A stretch of 64,000 nucleotides of DNA, taken from contig CAVPFA010000003.1 in NCBI GenBank assembly GCA_963703655.1, forward strand, positions 1,426,001 to 1,490,000, written 5' to 3'. This stretch comes from CAVPFA01 sp963703655 (GTDB taxonomy: Bacteria > Actinomycetota > Acidimicrobiia > Acidimicrobiales > Bog-793). The notes beneath the pieces were generated by a model. It saw nothing but the letters and a program-made list of their open reading frames with translations, was not told where the DNA came from and ran no database searches. Shown in pieces: positions 51,540 to 60,126 of the stretch (its first letter is position 1; every line of letters starts with the position of its first letter). The position numbers were made by a program, and so were the translations under genes.

Positions 51540-52754
51540 CTACGACCCCAATCTGAAGGCGGAGTGGAGGACCTGAACCGCCCGTTCCGCGAGCTCGGCT
51601 CGAACCATGCACGTGATGCGGATCGGAGAGGTCGAGATCATCTCGATGTTGATGCCGGCCGCTGCGAGGGTCTCGAACATCGTCGCGGTGACTCCGGGAT
51701 GGGTCCTCATCCCGGCGCCCACCACCGAGACCTCGGCGACGTCGTCGTCGGCGATCACCGAGACAGCGCCCAGCTGCGGGATGAGCCGCTCGGCCACCTC
51801 GAGGCCGGCCTCGAGGTCCAATCGAGGGACCGTGAAGGAGATGTCGGTCGTTCCGTGGTGTGAGGTGTTCTGCACGATGACGTCGACATTGACCGCCCGG
51901 TCTGCGAGGCCCCGGAACAGCGAGGCGGCGATGCCTGGTTGGTCCGGCACACCGGTGATGGTGATCTTCGCCTCGCTCGTGTCGCTCGTCACCGCCGAAA
52001 CGATGGGCTGTTCCACTGACGGGTCCTCCTCGTTGACGATCGTCCCCGGCTCCCAGGTGAAGCTGGAACGCACGTGAAGCGGGATGCGGTGGTTGCGGGC
52101 GAACTCAACCGAGCGGAGCGACAGCACGCGTCCGCCCGACGCCGCGATCTCGAGCATCTCGTCGAACGAGATGCTCGGTATGCGGTGGGCGGTCGGCACG
52201 ACGCGCGGGTCCGCGGTGAAGATTCCCGAGACATCGGTGTAGATCTCGCATAGGTCGGCGCCGAGGGCGGCTGCGAGCGCCACGGCCGTCGTGTCCGAGC
52301 CCCCGCGGCCGAGGGTCGTGACGTCCCGCGTGCTCGAGACCCCTTGGAAGCCCGCGACGACCGGGACGATGCTGTTGGCAAGAGATTCGCGGAGACGATC
52401 ACCCTTTATCTCGACGATTCGTGCCCTGGTGTGGGTGGTGTCGGTGATGATCCCCGCCTGGCTGCCGGTGAACGAGACCGCCGCGACACCGAGCTCGGCG
52501 AGTGCCATGCACATGAGGGCCATGGAGATTCTCTCGCCGGCCGTGAGCAGCATGTCGAGCTCCCGGCCTGGACGCACGCGGCTGACGTCCTCGGCGAGCC
52601 TGATCAGGGCGTCGGTGGTCTTGCCCATGGCGCTGACCACGACGACCACGTCGGTGCCGGTGCGGCGTGTGCGAGCGATGTGGTCAGCGACGGCACGGAT
52701 GCGGTCTGCGTCGCCGACCGAGGTACCGCCGTACTTCTGGACGACGAGGGCCAC
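51540..52754 (-). CDS. lysC: Aspartokinase
   Basis: Phosphorylates aspartate, the first step of the aspartate amino-acid family. The 404-residue protein starts VVQKYGGTSVGDADRI and has VVVSAMGKTTDALI, the substrate block TTLGRGGSDTTAVALAAAL and two C-terminal ACT domains (ITGVPDQPGIAASLFRGLAD; VGAGMRTHPGVTATMFETL), so it is feedback-regulated. GTG 52754 is preceded by a -10 box and no ribosome-binding site. I did not find the internal start for the separate regulatory subunit typical of some actinobacteria. Confidence 0.95.
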   Translation of the reverse strand: MALVVQKYGGTSVGDADRIRAVADHIARTRRTGTDVVVVVSAMGKTTDALIRLAEDVSRVRPGRELDMLLTAGERISMALMCMALAELGVAAVSFTGSQAGIITDTTHTRARIVEIKGDRLRESLANSIVPVVAGFQGVSSTRDVTTLGRGGSDTTAVALAAALGADLCEIYTDVSGIFTADPRVVPTAHRIPSISFDEMLEIAASGGRVLSLRSVEFARNHRIPLHVRSSFTWEPGTIVNEEDPSVEQPIVSAVTSDTSEAKITITGVPDQPGIAASLFRGLADRAVNVDVIVQNTSHHGTTDISFTVPRLDLEAGLEVAERLIPQLGAVSVIADDDVAEVSVVGAGMRTHPGVTATMFETLAAAGINIEMISTSPIRITCMVRAELAERAVQVLHSAFRLGS

Positions 52755-52762
52755 GTCAAGCC

Positions 52763-52768
52763 AAGCTA
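52763..52768 (-). promoter_or_regulatory. -10 box (TAGCTT) for leaderless lysC
   Basis: TAGCTT lies 8 bases before the GTG at 52754; no ribosome-binding site. Matches the pattern at asd and other genes. Confidence 0.5.
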
Positions 52769-52769
52769 C

Positions 52770-53070
52770 TGCCGGGCTGTGGGGCGAGCGAGCACCGAGA
52801 TGAGGGGCGAGCGAGCAGCGACCTTTCGGCGTGCGAGCACCGAGCGTTTGGCCCGCAAGCACCGACGTGTTAATGGTTGTGTGGGCACAGTCCACAAAAG
52901 TCTTGACACGTGGCCCGAGCGGCCCCGCCCCCGCCGGCCCGCCCGCGCACCGGCAGGAGCCCCCGCCGGCCCCGCCCCCGCCGGCCGCCGCGCACCGGCC
53001 GGCCCCGCCGGCCCCGCGCCGGCCCCGCCGCCCCCGCCGGCCCGCCCGAGTGCGCCGCGCCCCGAGGGTG
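52770..53070. repeat. Low-complexity GC-rich intergenic region between lysC and a cyclophilin gene
   Basis: The interval has two parts. From ~52785 to 52865 imperfect copies of GCGAGCACCGA recur four times. From ~52918 to 53045 the sequence is almost wholly C and G, built from iterated CCCCGCCGGCC blocks. Between them, TTGACA (52903) resembles a -35 box with no matching -10. Frames through it encode Pro/Arg/Ala-rich strings without family features, so I call no gene. Its GC skew is unlike that of its neighbours. Confidence 0.75.
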
Positions 53071-53072
53071 GG

Positions 53073-53078
53073 TAGCGT
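53073..53078 (+). promoter_or_regulatory. -10 box (TAGCGT) for leaderless cyclophilin gene
   Basis: TAGCGT lies 8 bases before the GTG at 53087 without a ribosome-binding site, at the edge of the GC-rich repeat region. Confidence 0.5.
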
Positions 53079-53086
53079 GTCGCTCC

Positions 53087-53971
53087 GTGCCGAGCGAGAA
53101 GAGGGCGCGCCAGCGCGTCGCCCGAGATCAGAAGCAAGCCGTCATCGAAAGGGAGCGGAAGCGGCGCCGGAACACAAGGCGTGGTGTCGGCGCCGTGATC
53201 CTCGCCGCCATCATCGTCCTCATCGTCTTCCTCGTGAACGGGTCGGCGAAATCGGCCAAGTCGACAACGACTACCACGTCGACGTCGAGCACTGTCACCA
53301 CGACGACGTTCCCCACACCGTCGACACAACCCTTGACGGCCGCCGCCGTGGCCCCGACCTGCCCGCCGGCCACAGGGTCGACGAAACGGGTCGTGTGGTT
53401 CACCAAGGCGCCGCCCCCTTGCATCCCCGCCACCTCGGTCTGGGATGCCACCTTCAGGACCAGCCTCGGCGACATCGTCGTGCAGATGCGGGCCGCGTCG
53501 TCCTTCTTGGCGGTCAACAACTTCGTCTTCCTCGCTCGTTACCAGTACTACAACGGCACCTTCTTCCACCGGGTGGTCAAAGGGTTCGTCGTGCAAGGTG
53601 GCGACCCGACGGGCACGGGGTCGGGCGGGCCTCACGGCTTCCCCGGCTACGAGTACACCGGCAATACGCCGCCGGCGAGCTGCACGAAAAAGCCGGACCA
53701 GGCGGCCTGCTACCAGGTTGGCGACCTGGCGCTTGCCAACTCGGCCGGTCCGAAGACCGACAGCAGCCAGTTCTTCTTCGTGCTTCCTGGCGGCCAGACC
53801 ACCCTCAACGGGGAGCCCAACTACACGATCCTCGGCAAGGTGACCTCGCCGGCGGGAATGAGCGTCGTCGAGAGGATCGGCGCACTCGGAGCGCCCCTCA
53901 GCTCGGCCACCGGCGCTCCGACCGTCAAGGTCTACCTTCTCAGTGTCACCGTCAAGCAGGTCTCGGGCTGA
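53087..53971 (+). CDS. Membrane-anchored cyclophilin-type peptidyl-prolyl isomerase
   Basis: A 294-residue protein. A basic cytoplasmic leader (~30 residues), one transmembrane helix (GAVILAAIIVLIVFLV), a Ser/Thr-rich linker (~60 residues), and an extracytoplasmic cyclophilin domain: FRTSLGDIVVQM, FFHRVVKGFVVQGGDPTGTG, FPGYEYTG, DSSQFFFVLPGG, and YTILGKVTSPAGMSVV. The catalytic Arg of FHRV is present. It probably assists protein folding outside the membrane. A Cys pair (SCTKKPDQAAC) may form a disulfide. A second cyclophilin gene follows after 41 bases. Confidence 0.9.
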   Translation: MPSEKRARQRVARDQKQAVIERERKRRRNTRRGVGAVILAAIIVLIVFLVNGSAKSAKSTTTTTSTSSTVTTTTFPTPSTQPLTAAAVAPTCPPATGSTKRVVWFTKAPPPCIPATSVWDATFRTSLGDIVVQMRAASSFLAVNNFVFLARYQYYNGTFFHRVVKGFVVQGGDPTGTGSGGPHGFPGYEYTGNTPPASCTKKPDQAACYQVGDLALANSAGPKTDSSQFFFVLPGGQTTLNGEPNYTILGKVTSPAGMSVVERIGALGAPLSSATGAPTVKVYLLSVTVKQVSG

Positions 53972-54012
53972 GCCCGGCGCCTCAACCCGACGACCAAGAA
54001 ACGGAGTCCGCG

Positions 54013-54567
54013 ATGGCGAGCGAGTGTCCCCCTGCTGATGGCTCTGCGCCGAAGACCCAGCACTTCGATGGCCCGCCACCGATGTGCATCGACCTGTCCA
54101 AGCGGTACACGGCCGAGATCGTCACCTCGAAAGGCACGATGGTCTTCGCCCTCGACGCGGTGAGCGCCCCTAGAACCGTGAACAATTTCGTGTTCCTCGC
54201 CCGCTATCACTATTTCGACGGGATCGGGTTCCACCGCGTCATCCCCGGTTTCATGTTGCAGGGCGGAGATCCCGAGGGGACCGGCGCCGGTGGCCCCGGC
54301 TACCGTTTCGAGGACGAGCTGCCCCAGGCGGGCCGCTACGAGCTCGGCTCGCTCGCCATGGCGAACGCCGGGCCGGACACCAACGGGAGCCAGTTCTTCG
54401 TCATCTCGGGACCCGACGGCGTACGCCTTCCGCCTCTTTACTCACTGTTCGGCCAGCTGGTCGCAGGGCGCGACGTGGTCGCGGCCATCGACGCGGTCGG
54501 CCACGCCTCTGGTCGCCCCAAAGAGCACGTCGTGATCGAGTCGGCCACGATCACCGAGCTCGACTGA
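54013..54567 (+). CDS. Cytoplasmic cyclophilin-type peptidyl-prolyl isomerase
   Basis: Single-domain isomerase of 184 residues without a signal or transmembrane helix. TAEIVTSKGTMVFALD, FHRVIPGFMLQGGDPEGTG, GYRFEDELPQAGRYELGSLAMANAG, NGSQFFVISG and YSLFGQLVAGRDVV form the cyclophilin fold with the catalytic FHRV Arg. ATG 54013 follows the coding end of the anchored cyclophilin by 41 bases, so the pair likely forms a small operon (one cytoplasmic, one exported). It is followed by two direct repeats and converges with the S51 peptidase. Confidence 0.9.
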   Translation: MASECPPADGSAPKTQHFDGPPPMCIDLSKRYTAEIVTSKGTMVFALDAVSAPRTVNNFVFLARYHYFDGIGFHRVIPGFMLQGGDPEGTGAGGPGYRFEDELPQAGRYELGSLAMANAGPDTNGSQFFVISGPDGVRLPPLYSLFGQLVAGRDVVAAIDAVGHASGRPKEHVVIESATITELD

Positions 54568-54605
54568 GGCTCGACGGGATAACAAGGCCTCGACGGGATT
54601 ACTTG
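54568..54605. repeat. Two 19-bp imperfect direct repeats
   Basis: GGCTCGACGGGATAACAAG and GCCTCGACGGGATTACTTG lie side by side immediately after the cyclophilin stop; the second covers the stop of the convergent peptidase gene. Possibly slippage or a shared 3' element. No function assigned. Confidence 0.6.
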
Positions 54606-55297
54606 GGCAGCGCGTCCAGGCCGGCTTCGACGCCGTCGACGTAGACGGCGACGTGCTTTCGCCCCACTGATCGCCACGAGCCGTCCGTGTCCCGTATGAG
54701 CGCCACCTGTTCGGGGATGCCGGCGATCGGGATTCCCTCCGGCGCGAGCTCGAGCGTCCGCCAGAAGTGGTGCGAGGCGCCCGAGTCGTGGTGCGGCACG
54801 ACGGCAAGCTCCTCGACGAGGCCGAGTCCCACCGTGAACGCTCCGCCCCGCGGGTCGACCATGGGATCGACGAGCACCATCGCCCCTGCCGAGGACCCGG
54901 CGACGACCGCTCCGTGGCGCCAGGCGGCTGAGAGCGCGTCGAACACGCACGAGCCCTTCAGCACCGACAGGAGGTGGAGGGGCGAGCCGCCGGAAAGATA
55001 GATGAAGCCGGCGTCTCGAACTGCAGCGGCGTTCGCCTCGTCGTTGGCGTCGGAGTGGCGTAGCACCGACAATCCCCGCGCCGACGCGCCCAACGACGAG
55101 AACCACCGCTCCGCCGTTGCGACGGCTCGCTCGGGATGCTCGTAGGCCGCGGCTGTCGGGAGAATGAGGACCTCGTTCCCACCTGACCGTTCGAGCAGCT
55201 CGGCGTCGTAGTCGGCGCCCGCCTGCCACTCGCCGCCGCCGACGAGTGCGAGCAGACCGACCGAGGAGGACACCGGGGCCGCGCCAGGGACTTGCAC
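54599..55297 (-). CDS. Peptidase S51 family protein (cyanophycinase-like)
   Basis: A 232-residue cytosolic serine hydrolase of the peptidase E/cyanophycinase family. LLALVGGGEWQAG, ILPTAAAYEHP, FIYLSGGSPLHLLSVL, the nucleophile elbow VVAGSSAGAMVLVDP (Ser136) and GLGLVEELAVVPHHD are present. Peptidase E cleaves Asp-X dipeptides and cyanophycinase cleaves cyanophycin; at this length either is possible, and no cyanophycin synthetase is near. GTG 55297 immediately follows the stop of the upstream phosphatase, so the two are co-transcribed. Confidence 0.87.
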   Translation of the reverse strand: MQVPGAAPVSSSVGLLALVGGGEWQAGADYDAELLERSGGNEVLILPTAAAYEHPERAVATAERWFSSLGASARGLSVLRHSDANDEANAAAVRDAGFIYLSGGSPLHLLSVLKGSCVFDALSAAWRHGAVVAGSSAGAMVLVDPMVDPRGGAFTVGLGLVEELAVVPHHDSGASHHFWRTLELAPEGIPIAGIPEQVALIRDTDGSWRSVGRKHVAVYVDGVEAGLDALPK

Positions 55298-55825
55298 TTA
55301 GACCTTGCCCGGCGGGATGTACCTCGCCGATCCGACCGAGCCCGACTCGATCTCGAGCACCCAGATCGATCCCTTCTTCACGTCCGCCGATCCGGCGAGA
55401 GGGATTCCGGCATTCTCCATGAGCTCCACGATTCCCCAGATGACATCGCCATGGGTGCACAGGACCGGCACGCCGCCGGCGCCGGCCATCTCCTCGATCC
55501 GCGCCAACGTGCTGGCCGCGTCGGATCCCTCTGCGAGATACTCGGCGGTCCCGACCTTCAGCCCGCACGCGCCCGCCAGCGGCCGCAAGGTCGCCAGGCA
55601 GCGCTCGGCGCTGCTGGACAAGAGCGAGGTTGGCCTCGGTTCCGGCTTGGGAGCTCCGAACTCGCGCACGCGGGTGCCGGGCGCCCCGGTGTCGAACCGG
55701 TCGACGAGCATCCGCGCCTCCCTCACACCCCGCCCGGTGAGCGGGCGGCCGCCATCGGAGCCCGTCCACGTGTCGCGAGGTTGAGCGTCGCCGTGGCGCA
55801 CGACGTAGACCGCAGCCGCCGGCAT
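55298..55825 (-). CDS. SixA-like histidine phosphatase
   Basis: A short 175-residue histidine phosphatase: VYVVRHGDAQPRD with the catalytic His at its start, LTGRGVREARMLVDR, SSSAERCLATLRPLA and the second His in LCTHGDVIWGIVE. The size fits SixA-type phosphohistidine phosphatases, though the substrate is not established. ATG 55825 follows a GGTAGGAG-like site. It leads into the S51 peptidase gene. Antisense to neither neighbour. Confidence 0.85.
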   Translation of the reverse strand: MPAAAVYVVRHGDAQPRDTWTGSDGGRPLTGRGVREARMLVDRFDTGAPGTRVREFGAPKPEPRPTSLLSSSAERCLATLRPLAGACGLKVGTAEYLAEGSDAASTLARIEEMAGAGGVPVLCTHGDVIWGIVELMENAGIPLAGSADVKKGSIWVLEIESGSVGSARYIPPGKV

Positions 55826-55909
55826 TGTCCCTACTCCTACCTCTCTTCCGGAGTGTCTCGTCTCTCCCTAGTGCCCCGTCCCTCCGGAGCACCGCAACCA
55901 GATTCACCG

Positions 55910-56791
55910 TCAGCGAACAAGGCTTAGGCCGACCGCCGCCCCAACACCGTACGTGACGGCACCCGCTGCGGCACAGATTGCAAGCTGGCGGAATGCCGAC
56001 CACCACCACCGGCGCCCGGTGAAGACCGAGAGCGCCGAGCCAACCGCGACCGCAGCGGCCGCCGCGATCACTATCGACGCCAGCACCGCCTTGGAGCTTG
56101 CTCCCACGAGAAACGGCAACAGTGGCAGAAGAGCCCCGACGCTGAAGGTCACGAAGGACGCGCCGGCCGCTTGAAGGGGCCTTCCGAGCGAGTCCGGGTG
56201 GATACCGAGCTCCTCCCGGGCGTGGGTCTCGAGCGCGAGCTTCGGATCGGCCATCATCTGCCGGGCGACCTGCGTGGCGAGGTCGCTCGATATGCCGCGA
56301 CTCTCGTAGATCTTCACGAGCTCGCGGAACTCTCCCTCTGGGCGGCGGTGGAGCTCCTGCCGCTCGATGTCGAGCTCGCGCTCGAGCAGCTCGCTCTGTG
56401 CCCGCATGGAGATGTACTCGCCGGCGGCCATCGAGAACGCGCCCCCGAGGAGCGCTGCCAGCCCTGCCAGTCGGACGACTCCAGCGGGCGGATTCGCGCC
56501 CGCGAGTCCCAAGATGAGCGAGATATTCGTGACGAGCCCGTCGCTTATCCCGAACACGGCAGCCCGGGCGCCCCCACCTTGGACGTCGCGATGGTGATGC
56601 TCGAGGGTCGGGCCGTCAGGGCGCGCCGCGGCCTTGCGCCGGGTCTGGCGCCAGCTGGCCGACCGCGCACGCTGGCCGGGCGTACCCGGGCGGGCGCGGA
56701 CGCCGGGCGTACCGGAGCGAGGGCTGGCGGGAGGGAGAGGCTCGGCTCCCTGGCGGGTGGGCGTGCGCGGGCGGTCGGCTGATGGATCCAC
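55910..56791 (-). CDS. VIT/CCC1-family iron or manganese transporter
   Basis: A 293-residue membrane protein. A 60-residue Pro/Arg-rich leader precedes LEHHHRDVQGGGARAAVFGISDG, the hallmark first helix of the VIT family, followed by LVTNISLILGLAGA, GGAFSMAAGEYISMRAQSE, a cytosolic metal-binding loop with Glu-rich helices (ERELDIERQELHRRPEGEF) and three C-terminal helices. VIT proteins move Fe(II)/Mn(II) out of the cytosol. GTG 56791 follows CTGGAG. It diverges from marP. Confidence 0.88.
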   Translation of the reverse strand: MDPSADRPRTPTRQGAEPLPPASPRSGTPGVRARPGTPGQRARSASWRQTRRKAAARPDGPTLEHHHRDVQGGGARAAVFGISDGLVTNISLILGLAGANPPAGVVRLAGLAALLGGAFSMAAGEYISMRAQSELLERELDIERQELHRRPEGEFRELVKIYESRGISSDLATQVARQMMADPKLALETHAREELGIHPDSLGRPLQAAGASFVTFSVGALLPLLPFLVGASSKAVLASIVIAAAAAVAVGSALSVFTGRRWWWSAFRQLAICAAAGAVTYGVGAAVGLSLVR

Positions 56792-56885
56792 GACTCCAGT
56801 TTGGAGCAGACCTGTGCCCTAGGTGAAGCGGGCGCCGGCCGACGGCCGTTCAGAGGGACGTGGGCCTACACTCGGCCGGAGCGAC

Positions 56886-58064
56886 ATGGACATCCTCGAC
56901 CTCGTCCTTCTAGTCGTCATCTTGCTGGCCGCGATCCGCGGGCTACGTCTCGGAGCGGCGGTGCAGGTGCTGTCGTTCGGGGGCGCTCTTGGCGGCCTGG
57001 CCGTCGGCGTGGCCCTGGTGCTGCTCATCTGCCCGCAGGTGAGCGGACAGCACGCCAAGACGTTCGTCGCCCTAGTGCTGCTGTTCGTGCCGGCGGCCCT
57101 CCTCGCCGCCACGGGTCGGCATTTGGGCGCTGGGTTGTGGCGCCGGCTCCGGCGGGCACGTTTCGGCGGCGTCGACGCCGCAGCCGGCGGGATCGTCGCC
57201 GTGGGTGGCGCGCTCGTCGTCGTATGGGTGCTGGCCTCGATCCTCGTGAACAGCCAGTTCCCCGTCGTGGCCAACGAGATCAACGATTCAAAGATCATCC
57301 GCGTGGTCACCAACGTCATGCCGCCGATCCCGACCGCGCTGGCGCCCGTCGAGCGTTTCTTCAGCTCCGAGGGCCTGCAGCTCGTGGCCGACGGGTTCAT
57401 CCAGCTCGCCGGGCCGGTGCCCTATCCCACCGGCGCCGAGGTGAAGGCCGGCGCCAGCAAGGTCGCTCCGTCCACCGTGAAGGTCGTCGCCGTCGGATGC
57501 GGCGAGGTGCAGGAGGGGTCTGGCTTTGCCGTCGCTCCCGGCCTCGTCGTGACGAACGCCCACGTGATCGCCGGCACGGGGACCATCAGGGTCCAGGATG
57601 CCGAGAACAACTACAGGGTTGCAGAGGTCGCCCTCTTCGACCCCGAGTTCGACCTTGCGGTGCTGCGAGTGCCAGGTCTTTCCGAACCAGCGCTGCCGAT
57701 CGACCCGGACCTGGTGGGACGGGGCACGAAGGCCGTGGTGCTCGGCCACCCGGAGGGAGGCCCGCTCGAGGTCGACGCGGCGGCGGTGCGTTCCGAGATC
57801 CTCGCGACGGGCCTCGACATCTATGGCCAGCAGCCAACGGTACGCGCCGTGTACGTGCTGCAGGCGCTGGTCCGGCCCGGAAATTCCGGCGGCCCCCTCG
57901 TCGAGCCGGACGGCGTGGTCATCGGCGTGGTCTTCTCGAGGTCGCCCACAGATCCCCGCATCGGTTACGCGCTCGCTTCTCCGGGCGTGCTCGTGCGCGT
58001 CCACGAGGCGGAGTCCGTGCCCGCCTCGAGGAATGTCGGCACCGGCGCGTGTCTCCCCAGATGA
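56886..58064 (+). CDS. marP: MarP-type membrane serine protease (CvpA + trypsin-like)
   Basis: A 392-residue protease: four CvpA/colicin V-like transmembrane helices (DLVLLVVILLAAIRGLRLGA, GGLAVGVALVLLICP, TFVALVLLFVPAALLAA, GIVAVGGALVVVWVLASILV) and a periplasmic trypsin-like domain with His226 (TNAHVIAG), Asp256 (FDLAVLRV) and Ser334 (GNSGGPLV). Actinobacterial MarP maintains internal pH under acid stress by activating cell-wall hydrolases. Cys pair in VGCG...GACL may be the redox-controlled disulfide. ATG 56886 follows CGGAGC. Confidence 0.92.
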   Translation: MDILDLVLLVVILLAAIRGLRLGAAVQVLSFGGALGGLAVGVALVLLICPQVSGQHAKTFVALVLLFVPAALLAATGRHLGAGLWRRLRRARFGGVDAAAGGIVAVGGALVVVWVLASILVNSQFPVVANEINDSKIIRVVTNVMPPIPTALAPVERFFSSEGLQLVADGFIQLAGPVPYPTGAEVKAGASKVAPSTVKVVAVGCGEVQEGSGFAVAPGLVVTNAHVIAGTGTIRVQDAENNYRVAEVALFDPEFDLAVLRVPGLSEPALPIDPDLVGRGTKAVVLGHPEGGPLEVDAAAVRSEILATGLDIYGQQPTVRAVYVLQALVRPGNSGGPLVEPDGVVIGVVFSRSPTDPRIGYALASPGVLVRVHEAESVPASRNVGTGACLPR

Positions 58065-58124
58065 GCCGGCCGCCGGGCCCTCGCACTCGCCGCGCCGGGA
58101 CTGCACGTCGGCAATGATGGGGCC

Positions 58125-60029
58125 GTGACACTGCTGATCGAGGACTACGCCCTGATCGGGGACACGCACACGGCGGCGCTCGTCGGTCGCGACGCATCGG
58201 TCGACTGGCTGTGCCTGCCGCGTTTCGACTCGTCCGCTTGTTTCGCCCACCTGCTCGGCGACACCGACCACGGGTTCTGGCGGATCGCACCGGCGGCGAG
58301 CCCGCCGCCGGGTCAAGGCGACCCCTTGCTGGCGACGCGCCGCCGCTACATCGACGACACGCTGGTGCTCGAGAGCGAGTTCGACCTGCCGGAGGGGACC
58401 GTCCGTATCACCGACTGTATGCCCGTCAGGGAGGCCAGCCCGTGCGTCGTCCGGCTGGTCGAGTGCATCGCCGGCGCGGTCGACATGCGCATGGACCTCG
58501 AGATCCGCTTCGAGTACGGGTCGGTCGTGCCCTGGGTCCGCCGCGTCGACGGCCAGCTCGTCGCGATCGCCGGGCCCGACGGGTTGGCGCTGTGGACCAC
58601 TGCGCCCACCCACGGCGAGAAGATGCGCACCGTCTCGGAGTTCCACCTACGCGAGGGCCAGACGACCTCGTTCGTGCTCACCCACTTTGCTTCCCACGGC
58701 GAGGTGGCGCGACCGGTCGCTGCGCAGTACGCGATCGAGGAGACCAAGAGCTGGTGGCAGGAATGGGCGGACCTCGCCAACTTCGAGCCGCACAAGTGGC
58801 GTGACGCGGTGGTCCGTTCGCTCATCACCCTCAAGGCGCTCACGTACGCACCGACGGGCGGCATCATCGCCGCACCGACGACCTCGCTGCCCGAGTCTCT
58901 CGGAGGCGAGCGGAACTGGGACTACCGGTACTGCTGGCTGCGCGACGCCACGCTCACTCTCTCGGCGCTCATGGCGGCCGGTTACCGGGAGGAGGCCGCG
59001 GACTGGCGCGACTGGCTGTTGCGCGCAGCGGCCGGCGACCCCTCGAAGCTTCAGATCATGTACGGAGCGGCCGGGGAGAAGAACCTGAAAGAGGACGTCC
59101 TCGACTGGCTTCCCGGTTACGAGGGGTCCAAGCCGGTCCGCATCGGCAACGCTGCTGCAGGCCAGTACCAGCTCGACGTCTACGGCGAGGTGCTCGGCAC
59201 CCTGCACGAGGCACGGCGCACTGGCCTCGAGCCGGCCGGGCCGGCCTGGGACCTCGAGCTTGCGCTCATGGACTTCATCGAGACGGGCTGGAAGGAACCT
59301 GACGACGGCATCTGGGAGGTGCGCGGGCCGCGCCGTCATTTCACGCACTCGAAGGTAGAGGCGTGGGTGGCGGTGGACCGGGCGATTCACGACATCGAGG
59401 ACTTCGGGCTGCAGGGCCCCTTGGACAAGTGGCGGTCGATCCGCGCGGAGATCCACAAACAGGTGCTCGAGAAGGGCTTCGACGCGGAACGCAACACCTT
59501 CACGCAGTACTACGGCTCGAAGGAGCTCGACGCGAGCGTGCTCATGATCCCGATCGTCGGGTTTCTCCCGGCCAAAGATCCCCGAGTGATCGGGACCGTC
59601 GAGGCGATTATGCGCGATCTCTCTGTGGATGGGTTCGTGAGCAGGTACGACTCGGAGAAATCAGAGCACGTCGACGGGCTTTCGGGACGCGAGGGGGCGT
59701 TTTTAGCCTGCTCGTTCTGGTTGGCCGACGACCTGCACCTCATCGGGCGCACCGACGATGCAGTCCAGCTGTACGAGCGACTGCTCTCGCTGCGAAACGA
59801 CCTCGGCCTGTTGGCCGAGGAGTACGACCCGGTCGCCAAACGTCTCGTCGGCAACTTCCCCCAGGCCTTTTCGCACGTCTCGTTGGTGAACACGACCGTC
59901 GGGCTCCTCGGCGCGGCCCACGGCTTCACCCACGAGCACCGGCTTGCCGGAGTCGAGCCGGCGCTGAAGCGCCTCGGGCGCGGCCTGCAGCCGAGGCGCC
60001 GCCGGAGGCCCCGGCTGATGCAGGCCTGA
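58125..60029 (+). CDS. Glycoside hydrolase family 15, trehalase/glucoamylase-like
   Basis: A 634-residue enzyme of the large GH15 type: an N-terminal beta domain (LIEDYALIGDTHTAALVGRD, SVDWLCLPRFDS) and a helical barrel (ERNWDYRYCWLRDATLTL, EDVLDWLPGYEGSKPVRIGNA, DGIWEVRGPRRHFTHSKVEAW with the general acid Glu in WEVRG, and GLLAEEYDP with the second catalytic Glu). This layout fits mycobacterial GH15 trehalase as well as glucoamylases. No signal peptide, so it is cytosolic. GTG 58125 is the first plausible start. A sugar dehydrogenase gene follows; glucose released here could feed it. Confidence 0.86.
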   Translation: MTLLIEDYALIGDTHTAALVGRDASVDWLCLPRFDSSACFAHLLGDTDHGFWRIAPAASPPPGQGDPLLATRRRYIDDTLVLESEFDLPEGTVRITDCMPVREASPCVVRLVECIAGAVDMRMDLEIRFEYGSVVPWVRRVDGQLVAIAGPDGLALWTTAPTHGEKMRTVSEFHLREGQTTSFVLTHFASHGEVARPVAAQYAIEETKSWWQEWADLANFEPHKWRDAVVRSLITLKALTYAPTGGIIAAPTTSLPESLGGERNWDYRYCWLRDATLTLSALMAAGYREEAADWRDWLLRAAAGDPSKLQIMYGAAGEKNLKEDVLDWLPGYEGSKPVRIGNAAAGQYQLDVYGEVLGTLHEARRTGLEPAGPAWDLELALMDFIETGWKEPDDGIWEVRGPRRHFTHSKVEAWVAVDRAIHDIEDFGLQGPLDKWRSIRAEIHKQVLEKGFDAERNTFTQYYGSKELDASVLMIPIVGFLPAKDPRVIGTVEAIMRDLSVDGFVSRYDSEKSEHVDGLSGREGAFLACSFWLADDLHLIGRTDDAVQLYERLLSLRNDLGLLAEEYDPVAKRLVGNFPQAFSHVSLVNTTVGLLGAAHGFTHEHRLAGVEPALKRLGRGLQPRRRRRPRLMQA

Positions 60030-60126
60030 GAGCGATCCGCAGGCACGAGGCGCCAAGACGCCATGTCGGCCCGGGCGCACCGGCGCCGGTCCCGGCGGTG
60101 ATACGAGAGAGCGAAGGAGGACGAGC

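Noticed and set aside
52831..53086. Pro/Arg-rich coding frame through the GC tract
   Set aside because: Composition is a direct product of CCG/GCC repeats, with no motif, start site or conservation signal; the cyclophilin start at 53087 is better supported.
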